Below are positions 1 through 8,267 of a stretch of DNA of 54,438 bases, one piece after another (within the stretch, counting starts at the first letter, position 1; the number at the start of each line of letters is the position of its first letter). Below the pieces are notes generated by a model that was not told where the DNA came from, did not search any database, and was given only the letters and a program-made list of their open reading frames with translations. The stretch is from Clostridia bacterium (GTDB lineage Bacteria; Bacillota; Clostridia; Monoglobales; Monoglobaceae): assembly GCA_017546145.1 (NCBI GenBank), contig JAFYXN010000022.1, positions 1 to 54,438 of the forward strand, given 5' to 3'. Made by a program: the position numbers and the translations under genes.

Positions 1-29
1 TTCTTAATTGTTTTTGATGTGTAGTTCAT
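1..29 (-). CDS. 5' end of an unidentified gene cut by the window edge
   Basis: On the minus strand an AAGGAG ribosome site (complement of roughly 37-42) is followed, after a 7-base A/T spacer, by an ATG at position 29. The frame stays open to the window edge and encodes MNYTSKTIK. Only nine residues are visible, so no family can be named. The spacing and strength of the ribosome site make a real start likely. The 16-bp hairpin at 73-108 lies just upstream and could separate it from the cyclophilin pair that is transcribed in the same direction. Confidence 0.45.
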
Positions 30-72
30 ATTTTTTCTCCTTGTCAATAGAAAATGTACTTCTATTAACAAG

Positions 73-108
73 GGCTGATTTTAATAACAACAGTTATTAA
101 AATCAGCC
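73..108. repeat. Perfect 16-bp hairpin without a U-tract
   Basis: Arms 73-88 and 93-108 are perfectly complementary around a 4-base loop. Neither side has a clear T-run, so it is not a textbook intrinsic terminator. It sits just upstream of the partial minus-strand gene and could be an operator, a leader hairpin or a weak terminator. Confidence 0.6.
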
Positions 109-162
109 GCACAAAATTCAACATTTGTCAAGTCTTTTTTTGAAATATTTTTAAATTTTCAC

Positions 163-195
163 ATAAAAAAAGGGGGGCAAGTTCATTAATTTAAC
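163..195 (-). terminator. Intrinsic terminator, minus strand
   Basis: Reading the minus strand, a GC-containing stem (arms about 172-183 and 185-195, core GCAAGTT/AACTTGC) is followed by a run of seven or more T (complement of the A-run near 164-171). It probably ends the minus-strand cyclophilin transcript that begins near 2545. Confidence 0.6.
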
Positions 196-306
196 TTGCT
201 CCTCTTAACTTAATGATATTGGTTAAAATAGTCCAGACCGCAAAAAGATGGAAAATCAAAGAATATTCCTTGTGAATTAGCAATAAAAAAGCTATTATAA
301 ATGTAG

Positions 307-336
307 AAAAATCGCATATCATGATATGCGATTTTT
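307..336. terminator. Palindromic hairpin, possible bidirectional terminator
   Basis: A 30-bp near-perfect palindrome has AAAAATCGCATATC arms meeting at a central AT. A5 and T5 tails at the two ends make it terminator-like on both strands. It lies downstream of the SLH-cyclophilin gene, before the second terminator at 163-195. Confidence 0.5.
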
Positions 337-361
337 CTGTTTTAATAGTCTTTTTGCTACG

Positions 362-425
362 CACAAACCTCGGCTTGCAGTACACCTTCGGGTAACCCAA
401 AGTCTTGACTTTGGCTCGGTTTGTG
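362..425. other. Branched inverted-repeat structure in the 3' region of the SLH-cyclophilin gene
   Basis: An outer 8-bp stem (CACAAACC at 362-369 with GGTTTGTG at 418-425) encloses an inner 8-bp stem (CCAAAGTC at 397-404 with GACTTTGG at 407-414) and a GGGTAACCC element. The stop codon of the minus-strand cyclophilin gene is about 58 bases away. The rest of 1-483 shows only the hairpins listed and no convincing gene. Confidence 0.4.
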
Positions 426-483
426 TTTTCTGAATCAATTTTACCTATCCCCTAATGGAAGGCTGTTTAAATTCCGCAAGACC

Positions 484-1728
484 TTATTTTAAAGAAATAG
501 TCATTTTTTTGATTACGACAGGCTTTGCAGGTACCGACAGCTCGCCGGATGCACTCATCAACAGTTCGCCTTCGGCAAAGTCGTCAAGCACATTCATTCC
601 TGTTATAACCTTACCGAATGCAGCATACTGACCATCCAGTGAGCTTGCATCGTCAAGACAGATGAAGAACTGACTGCTTGCACTGTCAAAATGCTGTGAG
701 CGTGCCATTGAAATTACTCCCCTTGTATGTGAAAGAGAGTTTGTTTCAACACCGTTTGCCAAAAACTCGCCCTTTATACAGCCTTCACTTCCGCCTGTGC
801 CGTCCCCCGATGGGTCACCGCCCTGAGCAACAAAGCCCGGAATAATTCTGTGGAACGTAAGTCCGTCATAAAAGCCATCCTTTATCAACTTTACAAAGTT
901 TGCAACCGTCTGAGGTGCGTATTCGGGGTAAAGCTCAATCATAATCTTTTTGTTGTTTGACATAAGCATAGTTACAACAGGATGACCTTGTGGAATTTCG
1001 TCATATACTACCTGCGACGCTTCTACCATGCTGTTATATTCGTTCATTTGCTGCTCAACAGAAGAATTGTATGCATTGATAAGATTTTCAATAATGCCGT
1101 CCACTCTGTTTATAACAGTTACCGCTTCTGCACGGGTCCCTGTTTCCTTGGGGTTGAATAAATTCTTTTCATCACCCTTCATAAGACCAAGTCCGTAGCA
1201 GTTTGCAATGGCAGCCTTTACAGCATCAGGGTAATCTCTGTCAATTTTATCTCCGTCCTTAAAAGGCAGTTCCCTCTCATCTGAATAAATATTTATCGAA
1301 TTTTTGACAGATTCACTCAGGATATATGCCATTTCCCATCTTGTAATGGGCATATCAAGCTCTTGTGCCGTTTCCATCTGTCCAGCCTTGATTCCGTCAA
1401 CCTCTTCTTCAAGAATTGCATAAAGATACAGTGTTGCAAAGGTATAGTTTTTTGACGCCCAGTGCGAGGTTTCGGCAAAGTCCTCGGGGATTGTAATACC
1501 CATTCTGTTGCAGATATTTTCGGTAAGCATCTTCAAAAACTCTGCTCTGGTAATTGCATCATCGGGTCTGAACCGTCCGTCAGGGTCACCGTTTATCACC
1601 TTGTTTGTGTAAGCTTTTTCAATCTCGCTGTCTGCCCAGTGTCCCGAAGCATCCTTGAACGGATGCGCCAAAGCTGTTATACTGCACAAAAGCGCAGACA
1701 TAACAATTAAAGAAATTATTTTTTTCAT
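484..1728 (-). CDS. Secreted SLH-domain cyclophilin-type peptidyl-prolyl isomerase
   Basis: This 414-residue protein has a signal peptide (about residues 1-21, KK then a hydrophobic stretch ending AHA-like). SLH-type repeats follow at roughly 25-215, shown by the FKDASGHWA, FRPDDAITRAEF and FNPKETGTRAEAV motifs. The C-terminal cyclophilin domain spans about 247-413, with FHRIIPGFVAQGGDP, the ASSQFFIC strand and LDGQYAAFGKV, which are the usual catalytic and substrate-binding segments. SLH domains normally bind pyruvylated cell-wall polymer, so the isomerase is inferred to work in the wall, folding exported proteins. A GGAAGG ribosome site lies just before ATG 1728. It follows a second cyclophilin gene by 43 bases and is probably co-transcribed from the promoter near 2565. 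Confidence 0.9.
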   Translation of the reverse strand: MKKIISLIVMSALLCSITALAHPFKDASGHWADSEIEKAYTNKVINGDPDGRFRPDDAITRAEFLKMLTENICNRMGITIPEDFAETSHWASKNYTFATLYLYAILEEEVDGIKAGQMETAQELDMPITRWEMAYILSESVKNSINIYSDERELPFKDGDKIDRDYPDAVKAAIANCYGLGLMKGDEKNLFNPKETGTRAEAVTVINRVDGIIENLINAYNSSVEQQMNEYNSMVEASQVVYDEIPQGHPVVTMLMSNNKKIMIELYPEYAPQTVANFVKLIKDGFYDGLTFHRIIPGFVAQGGDPSGDGTGGSEGCIKGEFLANGVETNSLSHTRGVISMARSQHFDSASSQFFICLDDASSLDGQYAAFGKVITGMNVLDDFAEGELLMSASGELSVPAKPVVIKKMTISLK

Positions 1729-1771
1729 TTGTTATCCAATCCTTCCAATGCCGCATTTAAAGCCGGCAATA

Positions 1772-2503
1772 CTATTCAATAACTGTAACCTTTTTCATTG
1801 TAATAGGCTCTACAGGTGATGCAAGCTCGCCCATTGAGTTGTAGGTTCTTTCTTCATCCAAAAATGCATCCACTACTTCCATTCCCTCAACAACCTTGCC
1901 GAATGCTGCGTACTGACCGTCAAGGAAGCTTGCGTCGTCATAGCAGATAAAGAACTGGCTGCTTGCGCTGTCGGGGTCCTGTGAACGCGCCATGGAAATC
2001 ACACCTCTTGTATGCGAAAGGGTGTTCTGCGCAAAACCGTTTGCCGAAAACTCACCCGGAATATTTGTGCCGCTTCCGCCCATGCCTGTTCCTTCGGGGT
2101 CTCCGCCCTGTGCCATAAATCCGTCAACCACTCTGTGGAAGCCCACACCGTCATAAAAACCGTCTGTTACCAAATCTACAAAATTCTGAACAGTCTGAGG
2201 AGCGTATTCGGGATAAAGCTCCAGAACAAACTCACCGCCGTTTTCCATTTCAACTGCTACTTTTACATTTTCCTGAATCATATTTTTGTCCTCCTTGCCA
2301 TCTGCTTTGTTTGTACTTTCCACAGCGGGATTTTTACCGCTTGATGAGGTGGTATACGTGCCTTTTCCGCCAAATGCTCCAATAGCAAAAACCGCACATA
2401 CCAAAACTATTACAGCAACCGCCGCAACTGTACCCCATACCGCACCGCCTGACATCTTCTTCTTTGCAGTGGCTTTTTTATTTGATTTTTTATTATTTTT
2501 CAT
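1772..2503 (-). CDS. Membrane-anchored cyclophilin-type peptidyl-prolyl isomerase
   Basis: This 243-residue protein has a lysine-rich cytoplasmic start (about residues 1-17), one membrane segment (about 23-44), a short Ser/Lys/Asn-rich linker and a C-terminal cyclophilin domain (about 80-243). Family motifs are visible: FHRVVDGFMAQGGDP, GVISMARS, ASSQFFICYDD and LDGQYAAFGKV. It should catalyse proline cis-trans isomerisation on the outer face of the membrane. Its catalytic domain closely resembles that of the SLH-bearing paralogue downstream, so the pair looks like a duplication with two different anchoring modes. The start has an AAAGGATG ribosome site and a consensus promoter lies at 2551-2579. 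Confidence 0.92.
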   Translation of the reverse strand: MKNNKKSNKKATAKKKMSGGAVWGTVAAVAVIVLVCAVFAIGAFGGKGTYTTSSSGKNPAVESTNKADGKEDKNMIQENVKVAVEMENGGEFVLELYPEYAPQTVQNFVDLVTDGFYDGVGFHRVVDGFMAQGGDPEGTGMGGSGTNIPGEFSANGFAQNTLSHTRGVISMARSQDPDSASSQFFICYDDASFLDGQYAAFGKVVEGMEVVDAFLDEERTYNSMGELASPVEPITMKKVTVIE

Positions 2504-2550
2504 ATATTACTCATCCTTTCGGCAAAATACGCCTTTTATCAACTGTTTTT

Positions 2551-2579
2551 ATTGTAATTGTATCTTTCGGCTTTGTCAA
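2551..2579 (-). promoter_or_regulatory. Sigma-A type promoter for the cyclophilin pair
   Basis: On the minus strand TTGACA (complement of 2574-2579) and TACAAT (complement of 2551-2556) are separated by 17 bases. The promoter lies about 48 bases upstream of the membrane-anchored cyclophilin start. Confidence 0.75.
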
Positions 2580-2728
2580 TACTAATAATGTTTCATTTTT
2601 GTTAAATTTTTAAATTAGCTATTGTTTTTAAAAATAAAATATGATAGTATATAATAAGTAAATTTTGCATATTTTTCCTCTGTCACTATGACAGAAATTG
2701 AAATATAATCAAAACAGGAGGCGGTCAC

Positions 2729-4645
2729 TTGAAAAAATATTTACGAGGACTTGGATTCTATGCAATTCTACTATTTATAATACTTACCATTTTCGTCATG
2801 ACATCAATGCCGGAAACCTCGCAGAAGTACATCTATTCAGACCTTCTTACCATGATACGAAACGGTCGTGTTGCAGAGCTTCAGGTGGTTGATACAGACG
2901 CCATAGCAAAGCTTACCGACGGCACAGAGATTACCGTTGTAACACCCGGCTATGCCGCAATTTATTTGAGTGCGGGCGAAGATATTGAACGTCAGATTGC
3001 TGCAGGAACGCTTAAGGTTGATACCCCTGTTCCGGCATCACCGCCTTGGTGGCTCAGCTTTTTGCCGTCACTTGGTCTGATTGTTATTATGATTGTTTTT
3101 TGGGTAATATTTATGCGTCAATCTCAGGGCGGCGGGCCCGGAGGTGCTATGTCATTCGGCAAAAGCCGTGCAAAGCTTTTTGACGACAAAAACAAAAAGA
3201 CCTTTGCTGATGTAGCAGGCGAGGACGAAGAAAAAGAAGAGCTTCAGGAGATTGTAGAATTTCTTAAAAACCCGCAGAAGTTCCGCGATTTGGGAGCAAG
3301 AATCCCCAAAGGTTTCCTTCTTGTGGGTCCTCCGGGAACAGGTAAAACCCTGCTTGCAAAGGCTGTTGCCGGCGAGGCAGGCGTTCCCTTCTTCTCGATT
3401 TCAGGTTCCGACTTTGTTGAAATGTTTGTTGGTGTGGGCGCTTCGCGTGTACGTGACCTTTTTGACCACGCAAAGAAAAACTCACCCTGTATAATTTTTA
3501 TAGACGAAATTGACGCTGTGGGACGTCAAAGAGGCGCAGGTCTTGGCGGCGGTCATGACGAAAGAGAGCAAACTCTGAACCAGCTTTTGGTTGAGATGGA
3601 CGGTTTCACCTTAAACGAAGGTGTAATTGTTATTGCTGCAACAAACCGCCCTGATATTTTGGACAGCGCACTTTTAAGACCGGGGCGCTTTGACCGTCAG
3701 GTTCTGGTTGATGTTCCTGATGTAAAGGGCAGAGAGGAAATACTCAAGGTTCACGCAAAGGGTAAGCCCCTTGCAGAAGACGTAAAGCTTGATGTTTTGG
3801 CAAAAACAACCGTCGGCTTTACCGGTGCAGACCTTGAAAACCTTATGAACGAAGCGGCTCTTCGTGCTGCAAAGAACGGAGCAAAGCAGATTTCCATGTT
3901 TGACCTTGAAGAATCAATCATGAAGGTAATTGCAGGCCCCGAAAAGAAAACCAGAATAGTTACCGAAAAAGAACGCAAGCTTACAGCCTTCCACGAGGCA
4001 GGCCACGCTGTTGTTTCAAAGATGCTGCCCACTCAAAACAGAGTACACCAGATTTCAATTATTCCCCGAGGCAGAGCCGGCGGATATACGCTTTCGTTGC
4101 CTAAGGAAGACGCGTCCTACACTTCAAAAACCGAGATGCTTGAGGAAATCGTATCACTTCTTGGCGGACGTGTTGCAGAACAGCTTTTCCTTGACGACAT
4201 CAGCACAGGCGCATCAAACGACATTGAGCGTGCAACTGCGATTGCAAAGAATATGATTATAAAATACGGAATGAGCAACTCATTGGGAACCCGTTCATTC
4301 GGCAGCAGTAATGACGAGGTATTTATCGGCCGCGACTTTGGCCACACAAAGGATTACAGCGAGGATGTTGCCGCAAAAATTGATGCCGAAATAAAAAGAA
4401 TTATTGACGAATGCTATTCACGCTGCTCTGAAATTCTTTCCAATCAGGCAGACAAGGTTAAAACAACTGCAGCACTGCTGCTTGAAAAAGAAAAGGTTGA
4501 TGCAGACGAGTTTGAGGCACTTTTTGAAGAAAAGTCTGCTGAAAAAGAAAATATTATGAGCGACGTACAAATCGAAGCCGCTGATACAGAAACCGAGCCA
4601 ACAGACGAAGCAACCGTTGAAGACGTTTCTGAAACACAAGAATAA
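2729..4645 (+). CDS. ftsH: ATP-dependent zinc metalloprotease FtsH
   Basis: A 638-residue membrane AAA+ protease that degrades misfolded membrane proteins and regulatory substrates. It has TM1 at about 8-25, an extracytoplasmic loop, and TM2 at about 109-130. The AAA+ module carries Walker A GPPGTGKT (200-207), Walker B IIFIDEID (near 255-262) and the second region of homology around [21 protein letters not shown]. The zinc site is HEAGH (422-426). Length and order are normal for the family, and the acidic tail after about 600 is variable. The start is TTG with AGGAGG 8 bases upstream. A TATAAT at 2650-2655 could be its -10 element, but no good -35 is visible. A hairpin follows the gene. Confidence 0.97.
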   Translation: MKKYLRGLGFYAILLFIILTIFVMTSMPETSQKYIYSDLLTMIRNGRVAELQVVDTDAIAKLTDGTEITVVTPGYAAIYLSAGEDIERQIAAGTLKVDTPVPASPPWWLSFLPSLGLIVIMIVFWVIFMRQSQGGGPGGAMSFGKSRAKLFDDKNKKTFADVAGEDEEKEELQEIVEFLKNPQKFRDLGARIPKGFLLVGPPGTGKTLLAKAVAGEAGVPFFSISGSDFVEMFVGVGASRVRDLFDHAKKNSPCIIFIDEIDAVGRQRGAGLGGGHDEREQTLNQLLVEMDGFTLNEGVIVIAATNRPDILDSALLRPGRFDRQVLVDVPDVKGREEILKVHAKGKPLAEDVKLDVLAKTTVGFTGADLENLMNEAALRAAKNGAKQISMFDLEESIMKVIAGPEKKTRIVTEKERKLTAFHEAGHAVVSKMLPTQNRVHQISIIPRGRAGGYTLSLPKEDASYTSKTEMLEEIVSLLGGRVAEQLFLDDISTGASNDIERATAIAKNMIIKYGMSNSLGTRSFGSSNDEVFIGRDFGHTKDYSEDVAAKIDAEIKRIIDECYSRCSEILSNQADKVKTTAALLLEKEKVDADEFEALFEEKSAEKENIMSDVQIEAADTETEPTDEATVEDVSETQE

Positions 4646-4652
4646 TTCACTT

Positions 4653-4690
4653 ACAATGTGTATAAGGCATTTGCTTTATGCACATTGTTT
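4653..4690 (+). terminator. Hairpin between ftsH and the MATE gene
   Basis: ACAATGTG (4653-4660) pairs with CACATTGT (4681-4688). The inner arms TATAAGGC and GCTTTATG continue the stem, and TTTT follows. It is a terminator or attenuator. It contains the upstream ATG at 4678, which argues that the MATE gene starts at 4708 instead. Confidence 0.5.
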
Positions 4691-4707
4691 TGCGTGAGGT
4701 GAAAGAT

Positions 4708-6075
4708 ATGAAAAACAACTCACAAAAGCTTGGAGAAGAACCTGTTTTAAAGCTGCTGTGGAGTTTTTCCGCACCAGCCATTGTCGGTATGATTGTAAAC
4801 GCAATCTACAACGTGGTTGACCGCATCTTTGTAGGACAAGCCGTAGGCGACAAGGCGCTTGCCGCGCTTTCATTTGTGTACCCATTTATGACCGCAATAA
4901 TGGCAGCAGGTATGCTGGTAGGACTTGGCGGAACTTCTCTTGTCGCAATCAGCCTTGGACAGGGCAACCGCAAAAGAGCCGAAAGCATTATAAATAACGT
5001 CTGTGTTTTTGCCATAATCTTAGAGCTTATTGTTGCAGCTTTGGGCTATATCTTTTTAAAGCCACTTCTCAGATTGTTTGGGACTCCTGAAGGCATAATA
5101 ATGGACTATGCCTGCGACTACATGCTTATCATTCTTGCGGGTGCGGTATTTCAAGGCGTGGGATTTTCACTAAACGCCATTATCCGTTCCGAAGGCAACC
5201 CAAAAATGGCTATGGTATCAATGCTTGCCGGCGCAATTACAAACATTGTATTTGACTGGCTTTTGACCATGGTAATTCGTATGGGTGTAATCGGTGCGGC
5301 AATTGCCACAATCTTAGGTCAGCTTGCAACAATGCTGTGGGTACTTTTCTACTTTACAAAGAAAAGCTCACTTAGACTTAACTTAAAGGGATTTCGTCCC
5401 GACTTTTCACTCATCTCAAAAACAATGTTTCTTGGCCTTTCTCCTGCTCTTGTTCAGTTTGCAATGGCAACTGTAAATATAATCTATAACAATCTTCTGA
5501 TTTCCTACGGAAACGCAGAGCTTGGCGCGGGAAGCGGCGACATTGCCGTTTCTGCATTTGCAGTTTATAACAGCGCAATGACACTTGCAATCATGCCTAT
5601 CTTTGGATTTAACCAAGGGGTTCAGCCCATTGTTGGCTACAACTACGGAGCAAGGAAATATGACCGCGTGCAAAAGGCTATGAAATACGGCGTTGCTGCA
5701 GCAACGGTCTTTGTTGTAATCGGCTTTACAATTATTCACTTGTTCCCTGAGCAAATTGTCCGTGCCTTCAACTCAAGCCCGCAGCTCATCAAGCTGGGCA
5801 GACAGGCGCTTATAACCAATTCTATGGCTTTGCCGTTAGTTGGCGCTCAGATTATATGCTCAAACTACTTTCAGTATATCAACAGACCGCGCGCAGCTAC
5901 ATTCTTCAGCCTGTCGCGGCAATGTCTGTTTCTTATCCCGGCACTGTTTATTATGCCGCGGTTTTTCGGTCTTGACGGAATATTCTATGCGCAGCCGGTA
6001 TCCGACCTTATTTCTGCAGCCATCTCAATCAGCTGTGCGTGTATTGCTTTGAGTAGGCTTGGCAAGGAGGCTTAA
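4708..6075 (+). CDS. MATE family efflux transporter
   Basis: A 455-residue polytopic membrane protein with about twelve hydrophobic segments and the two-repeat layout of MATE antiporters. Both halves contain family-like segments, for example PAIVGMIVNAIYNVVDRIFVG near the N-terminus and MPIFGFNQGVQPIVGYNYGA in the second half. Such proteins usually export cationic drugs or metabolites in exchange for Na+ or H+; the substrate cannot be read here. I place the start at ATG 4708, preceded by GTGAGGTGA, because an ATG 30 bases upstream lies inside the preceding hairpin and lacks a ribosome site. The gene ends five bases before ispE and carries the ispE ribosome site in its last codons. Confidence 0.93.
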   Translation: MKNNSQKLGEEPVLKLLWSFSAPAIVGMIVNAIYNVVDRIFVGQAVGDKALAALSFVYPFMTAIMAAGMLVGLGGTSLVAISLGQGNRKRAESIINNVCVFAIILELIVAALGYIFLKPLLRLFGTPEGIIMDYACDYMLIILAGAVFQGVGFSLNAIIRSEGNPKMAMVSMLAGAITNIVFDWLLTMVIRMGVIGAAIATILGQLATMLWVLFYFTKKSSLRLNLKGFRPDFSLISKTMFLGLSPALVQFAMATVNIIYNNLLISYGNAELGAGSGDIAVSAFAVYNSAMTLAIMPIFGFNQGVQPIVGYNYGARKYDRVQKAMKYGVAAATVFVVIGFTIIHLFPEQIVRAFNSSPQLIKLGRQALITNSMALPLVGAQIICSNYFQYINRPRAATFFSLSRQCLFLIPALFIMPRFFGLDGIFYAQPVSDLISAAISISCACIALSRLGKEA

Positions 6076-6080
6076 GTAAA

Positions 6081-6935
6081 ATGAAAAAAGAACTTACCAT
6101 TAAATGCCCTGCAAAGGTAAATCTTTCTCTCGACGTAGTAAACCGACGCGAAGACGGCTATCACGACCTTGAAATGATTATGCATACCATTAAGCTATAC
6201 GACACGCTGACCATTACATGCGAGGATTCTTTGTCGTGTCAAATCAGCATTTCAAGTAATCTGCGCTATGTCCCCAACGACGAAAGAAACCTTTGTTTTA
6301 AGGCAGCGCGGTTGTTTTTTGACGAAACCGGGCTTAATGCAAAAGTTCATATAAGCGTAAAGAAAAAAATCCCGGTGGGTGCAGGGCTTGGCGGCGGCTC
6401 TTCCGATGCGGCAGGAACTTTGACTGCGCTTAACAAAATTTTTGGTTCTCCGATTGAAGAAGACCGTCTTTTAACTCTTTCAAAAAGCATAGGTGCTGAT
6501 GTTCCGTTTTTTATCCGCGGCGGTTGTATGCTTGCAGAAGGGATTGGCGAAATTCTTTCTCCTCTGCCCCTTTTAAAAGACGTAACGTTTCTTATCGCAA
6601 AGCCTGATTTTGGGATTTCAACTCCATGGGTTTACAAAAATCTTGTTCTAAACGGCTTAACTCATCATCCTGACACAAAATCAGTGATTGAAGCAATCAA
6701 AGAAAATGACCTTGAAAAGCTTGCCCAAAACGCTGCAAATGTGCTCGAAACTGTAACATCTGAAAAATACTCTGATATTGAAAAATATAAATCCATTATG
6801 AAGCGGTGCGGTGCAGTATACTCGCTTATGAGCGGCAGCGGCTCGGCGGTCTTTGGCGTATTTACTGATGCCGAAAAAGCAAAGACTGCTTATACCAAAT
6901 TCAAGAGTATTACCAAGCAGATTTATATTGCATAA
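6081..6935 (+). CDS. ispE: 4-diphosphocytidyl-2-C-methyl-D-erythritol kinase
   Basis: A 284-residue GHMP kinase that phosphorylates CDP-methylerythritol, an ATP-dependent step of the MEP isoprenoid pathway. The N-terminal CPAKVNLSLDV segment (about 9-19) contains the conserved lysine. The nucleotide-binding glycine-rich loop PVGAGLGGGSSDAAG lies at about 98-112, and the C-terminal GHMP motif is LMSGSGSAVFG. Length is typical. AAGGAGG at the end of the MATE gene serves as ribosome site. The OLE-like RNA promoter begins about 50 bases after the stop, and the next MEP-pathway gene, dxs, lies beyond the RNA and oapA, so two isoprenoid genes flank the RNA. Confidence 0.96.
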   Translation: MKKELTIKCPAKVNLSLDVVNRREDGYHDLEMIMHTIKLYDTLTITCEDSLSCQISISSNLRYVPNDERNLCFKAARLFFDETGLNAKVHISVKKKIPVGAGLGGGSSDAAGTLTALNKIFGSPIEEDRLLTLSKSIGADVPFFIRGGCMLAEGIGEILSPLPLLKDVTFLIAKPDFGISTPWVYKNLVLNGLTHHPDTKSVIEAIKENDLEKLAQNAANVLETVTSEKYSDIEKYKSIMKRCGAVYSLMSGSGSAVFGVFTDAEKAKTAYTKFKSITKQIYIA

Positions 6936-6984
6936 AATTTGTGGAAATATAGTATTTATTTTGTTTTATATTTAAAATAAAAAC

Positions 6985-7013
6985 TTGCAGTTTTAATATT
7001 TATATGATATACT
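6985..7013 (+). promoter_or_regulatory. Promoter of the OLE-like RNA
   Basis: TTGCAG (6985-6990) and TATACT (7008-7013) are exactly 17 bases apart, which predicts transcription from about 7020. It stands just upstream of the structured stretch and about 50 bases after ispE, so the RNA and downstream genes can be made independently of ispE. Confidence 0.75.
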
Positions 7014-7019
7014 TATTCT

Positions 7020-7630
7020 GAGAATATGGGTAACGGTATTCTAGTCGGTTACTTCATTCCCCAGGGTGGGCCTAAAAATTCACCGAAGGGCATATCGATG
7101 AAGTTCCTTGTGCGTGCTTGCGACGCCCAGTCGTGGGCGTGTGCTGGGAGTTAAGGTTTAGGGGCGATCCGCAACGGCATGTGGGCGTTGACCCCTTTTC
7201 CGCGGAGGCCTGTGACCGTGTAATGGATGGGACATCCCGCCGTTATACGTATCAGGTTAAAACCTGTCATGCGGTATCAGATTTGGTGCTGTGGACAGCG
7301 TAGCCTGCCTTGAGTGGGTATGGTGAATAAGGGATCAGACCGGTGGTCTGCGGCCACAGACTTTCGGTCATTGCTCTTTGAAACCATATTTGCAAAAGAG
7401 GCTAAGGAATGTTTGTAACTGTCGGGGAAAACCCCTAGACCGTTCTCGGGTCTCTGACTCGGTGCATATACGGGATTGCAGTGTGTACTCAGTGGCAATC
7501 AGGTAATGCTGTTTGGTAACAACGCATAGAGAATTTTAAAAGGGAACTTCCGTTTTGGCGACAATCCGGTAATTCTCTGGGAAATCCAACCTGACCTAAG
7601 ACACAAGATTTACTGTATATGCTACCCTTT
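7020..7630 (+). ncRNA. ole: OLE RNA (ornate large extremophilic RNA)
   Basis: About 610 bases without a credible gene but packed with local stems and richer in GC than nearby spacers. Examples are ACGCCCA/TGGGCGT (7123-7129 with 7134-7140), CAGGTT/AACCTG near 7251-7264, CAGACC/GGTCTG near 7337-7351, GGGG/CCCC around an AAAA loop (7424-7435), and a closing AGAGAATT/AATTCTCT pair (7529-7536 with 7571-7578). OLE RNAs are known as roughly 600-nt structured RNAs of anaerobic and extremophilic Firmicutes. They are typically encoded just upstream of oapA and near isoprenoid genes, which is the arrangement here. OLE forms a membrane ribonucleoprotein with OapA and is linked to stress tolerance in Bacillus halodurans. 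The 5' end is inferred from the promoter; the 3' end is approximate. I identify it from context, size and folding, not from a covariance-model match. Confidence 0.85.
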
Positions 7631-7668
7631 TATTTCTCTTTGATTTTATTTTGGAGATGATATATAAA

Positions 7669-8253
7669 TTGAAAGAAGACGTTCCTCGAAAACAGAAGGT
7701 AAAGTTTAAGCCAACCACTTCAAAACCCACAGACAAGACATGGGTTATAAAAACTATCATTATTACATTTACCATGTCTGCCATGTTCAATGTGCTGTCA
7801 AGCGGCATTATGGAAAAGGTGAGTATATGGATAGCAATCCTTATTTTGCTGTTTATTATTCTTACGGGTATTGTTTTTGATATTGTGGGCGTTGCCGTCA
7901 CCACAGCAACCGAGGCACCCTTTCATTCAATGGCTGTACATCGTGTAAAATACGCAAACCGCGCAATACATCTTATAAAATCCAAAGACAAGGTGTCAAA
8001 CTTCTGCAACGACGTTGTAGGTGATATTTGCGGAATCATCAGTGGTTCTGCCGCAGCCGCAGTTGTTGCATACATTTTAAAGATTACTGCATTCATGAAC
8101 GGATTTCTTCTTAGTCTGCTTATCACCTCCTGTGTTGCGGCATTAACTGTCGGCGGCAAGGCAATGGGAAAAAGCATTGCAATCAAGCACAGTAATTCCA
8201 TTGTGTATATAGCGGCAAAAGTTTTATCCGTACTGAATTACAGAAAAAAATAA
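7669..8253 (+). CDS. oapA: OLE-associated membrane protein OapA
   Basis: A protein of about 194 residues with a basic N-terminus (KEDVPRKQKVKFK) and four hydrophobic segments (about 25-45, 50-75, 120-138 and 140-160). Before the third segment stands NDVVGDICGIISG, which contains a DxxxD (115-119) followed by a GxxxG (122-126), as is characteristic of OapA. OapA binds OLE RNA and holds it at the membrane. I choose TTG 7669 because GGAGATGAT lies at the right distance. A TTG at 7651 would place the ribosome site inside the gene, and the ATG at 7657 is too close to it. The gene directly follows the RNA and is 14 bases ahead of dxs. Confidence 0.85.
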   Translation: MKEDVPRKQKVKFKPTTSKPTDKTWVIKTIIITFTMSAMFNVLSSGIMEKVSIWIAILILLFIILTGIVFDIVGVAVTTATEAPFHSMAVHRVKYANRAIHLIKSKDKVSNFCNDVVGDICGIISGSAAAAVVAYILKITAFMNGFLLSLLITSCVAALTVGGKAMGKSIAIKHSNSIVYIAAKVLSVLNYRKK

Positions 8254-8267
8254 ACTATGGTGTGTTT

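Noticed and set aside
191..400. A 69-codon minus-strand open frame
   Set aside because: It spans the palindromic hairpin at 307-336 and the branched inverted repeat, has no ribosome site, and looks like spacer.
7118..7498. Open frames of 61 and 73 codons within 7118-7303 (plus) and 7277-7498 (minus)
   Set aside because: They lie inside the structured RNA stretch, have no ribosome site and show no protein-like features.
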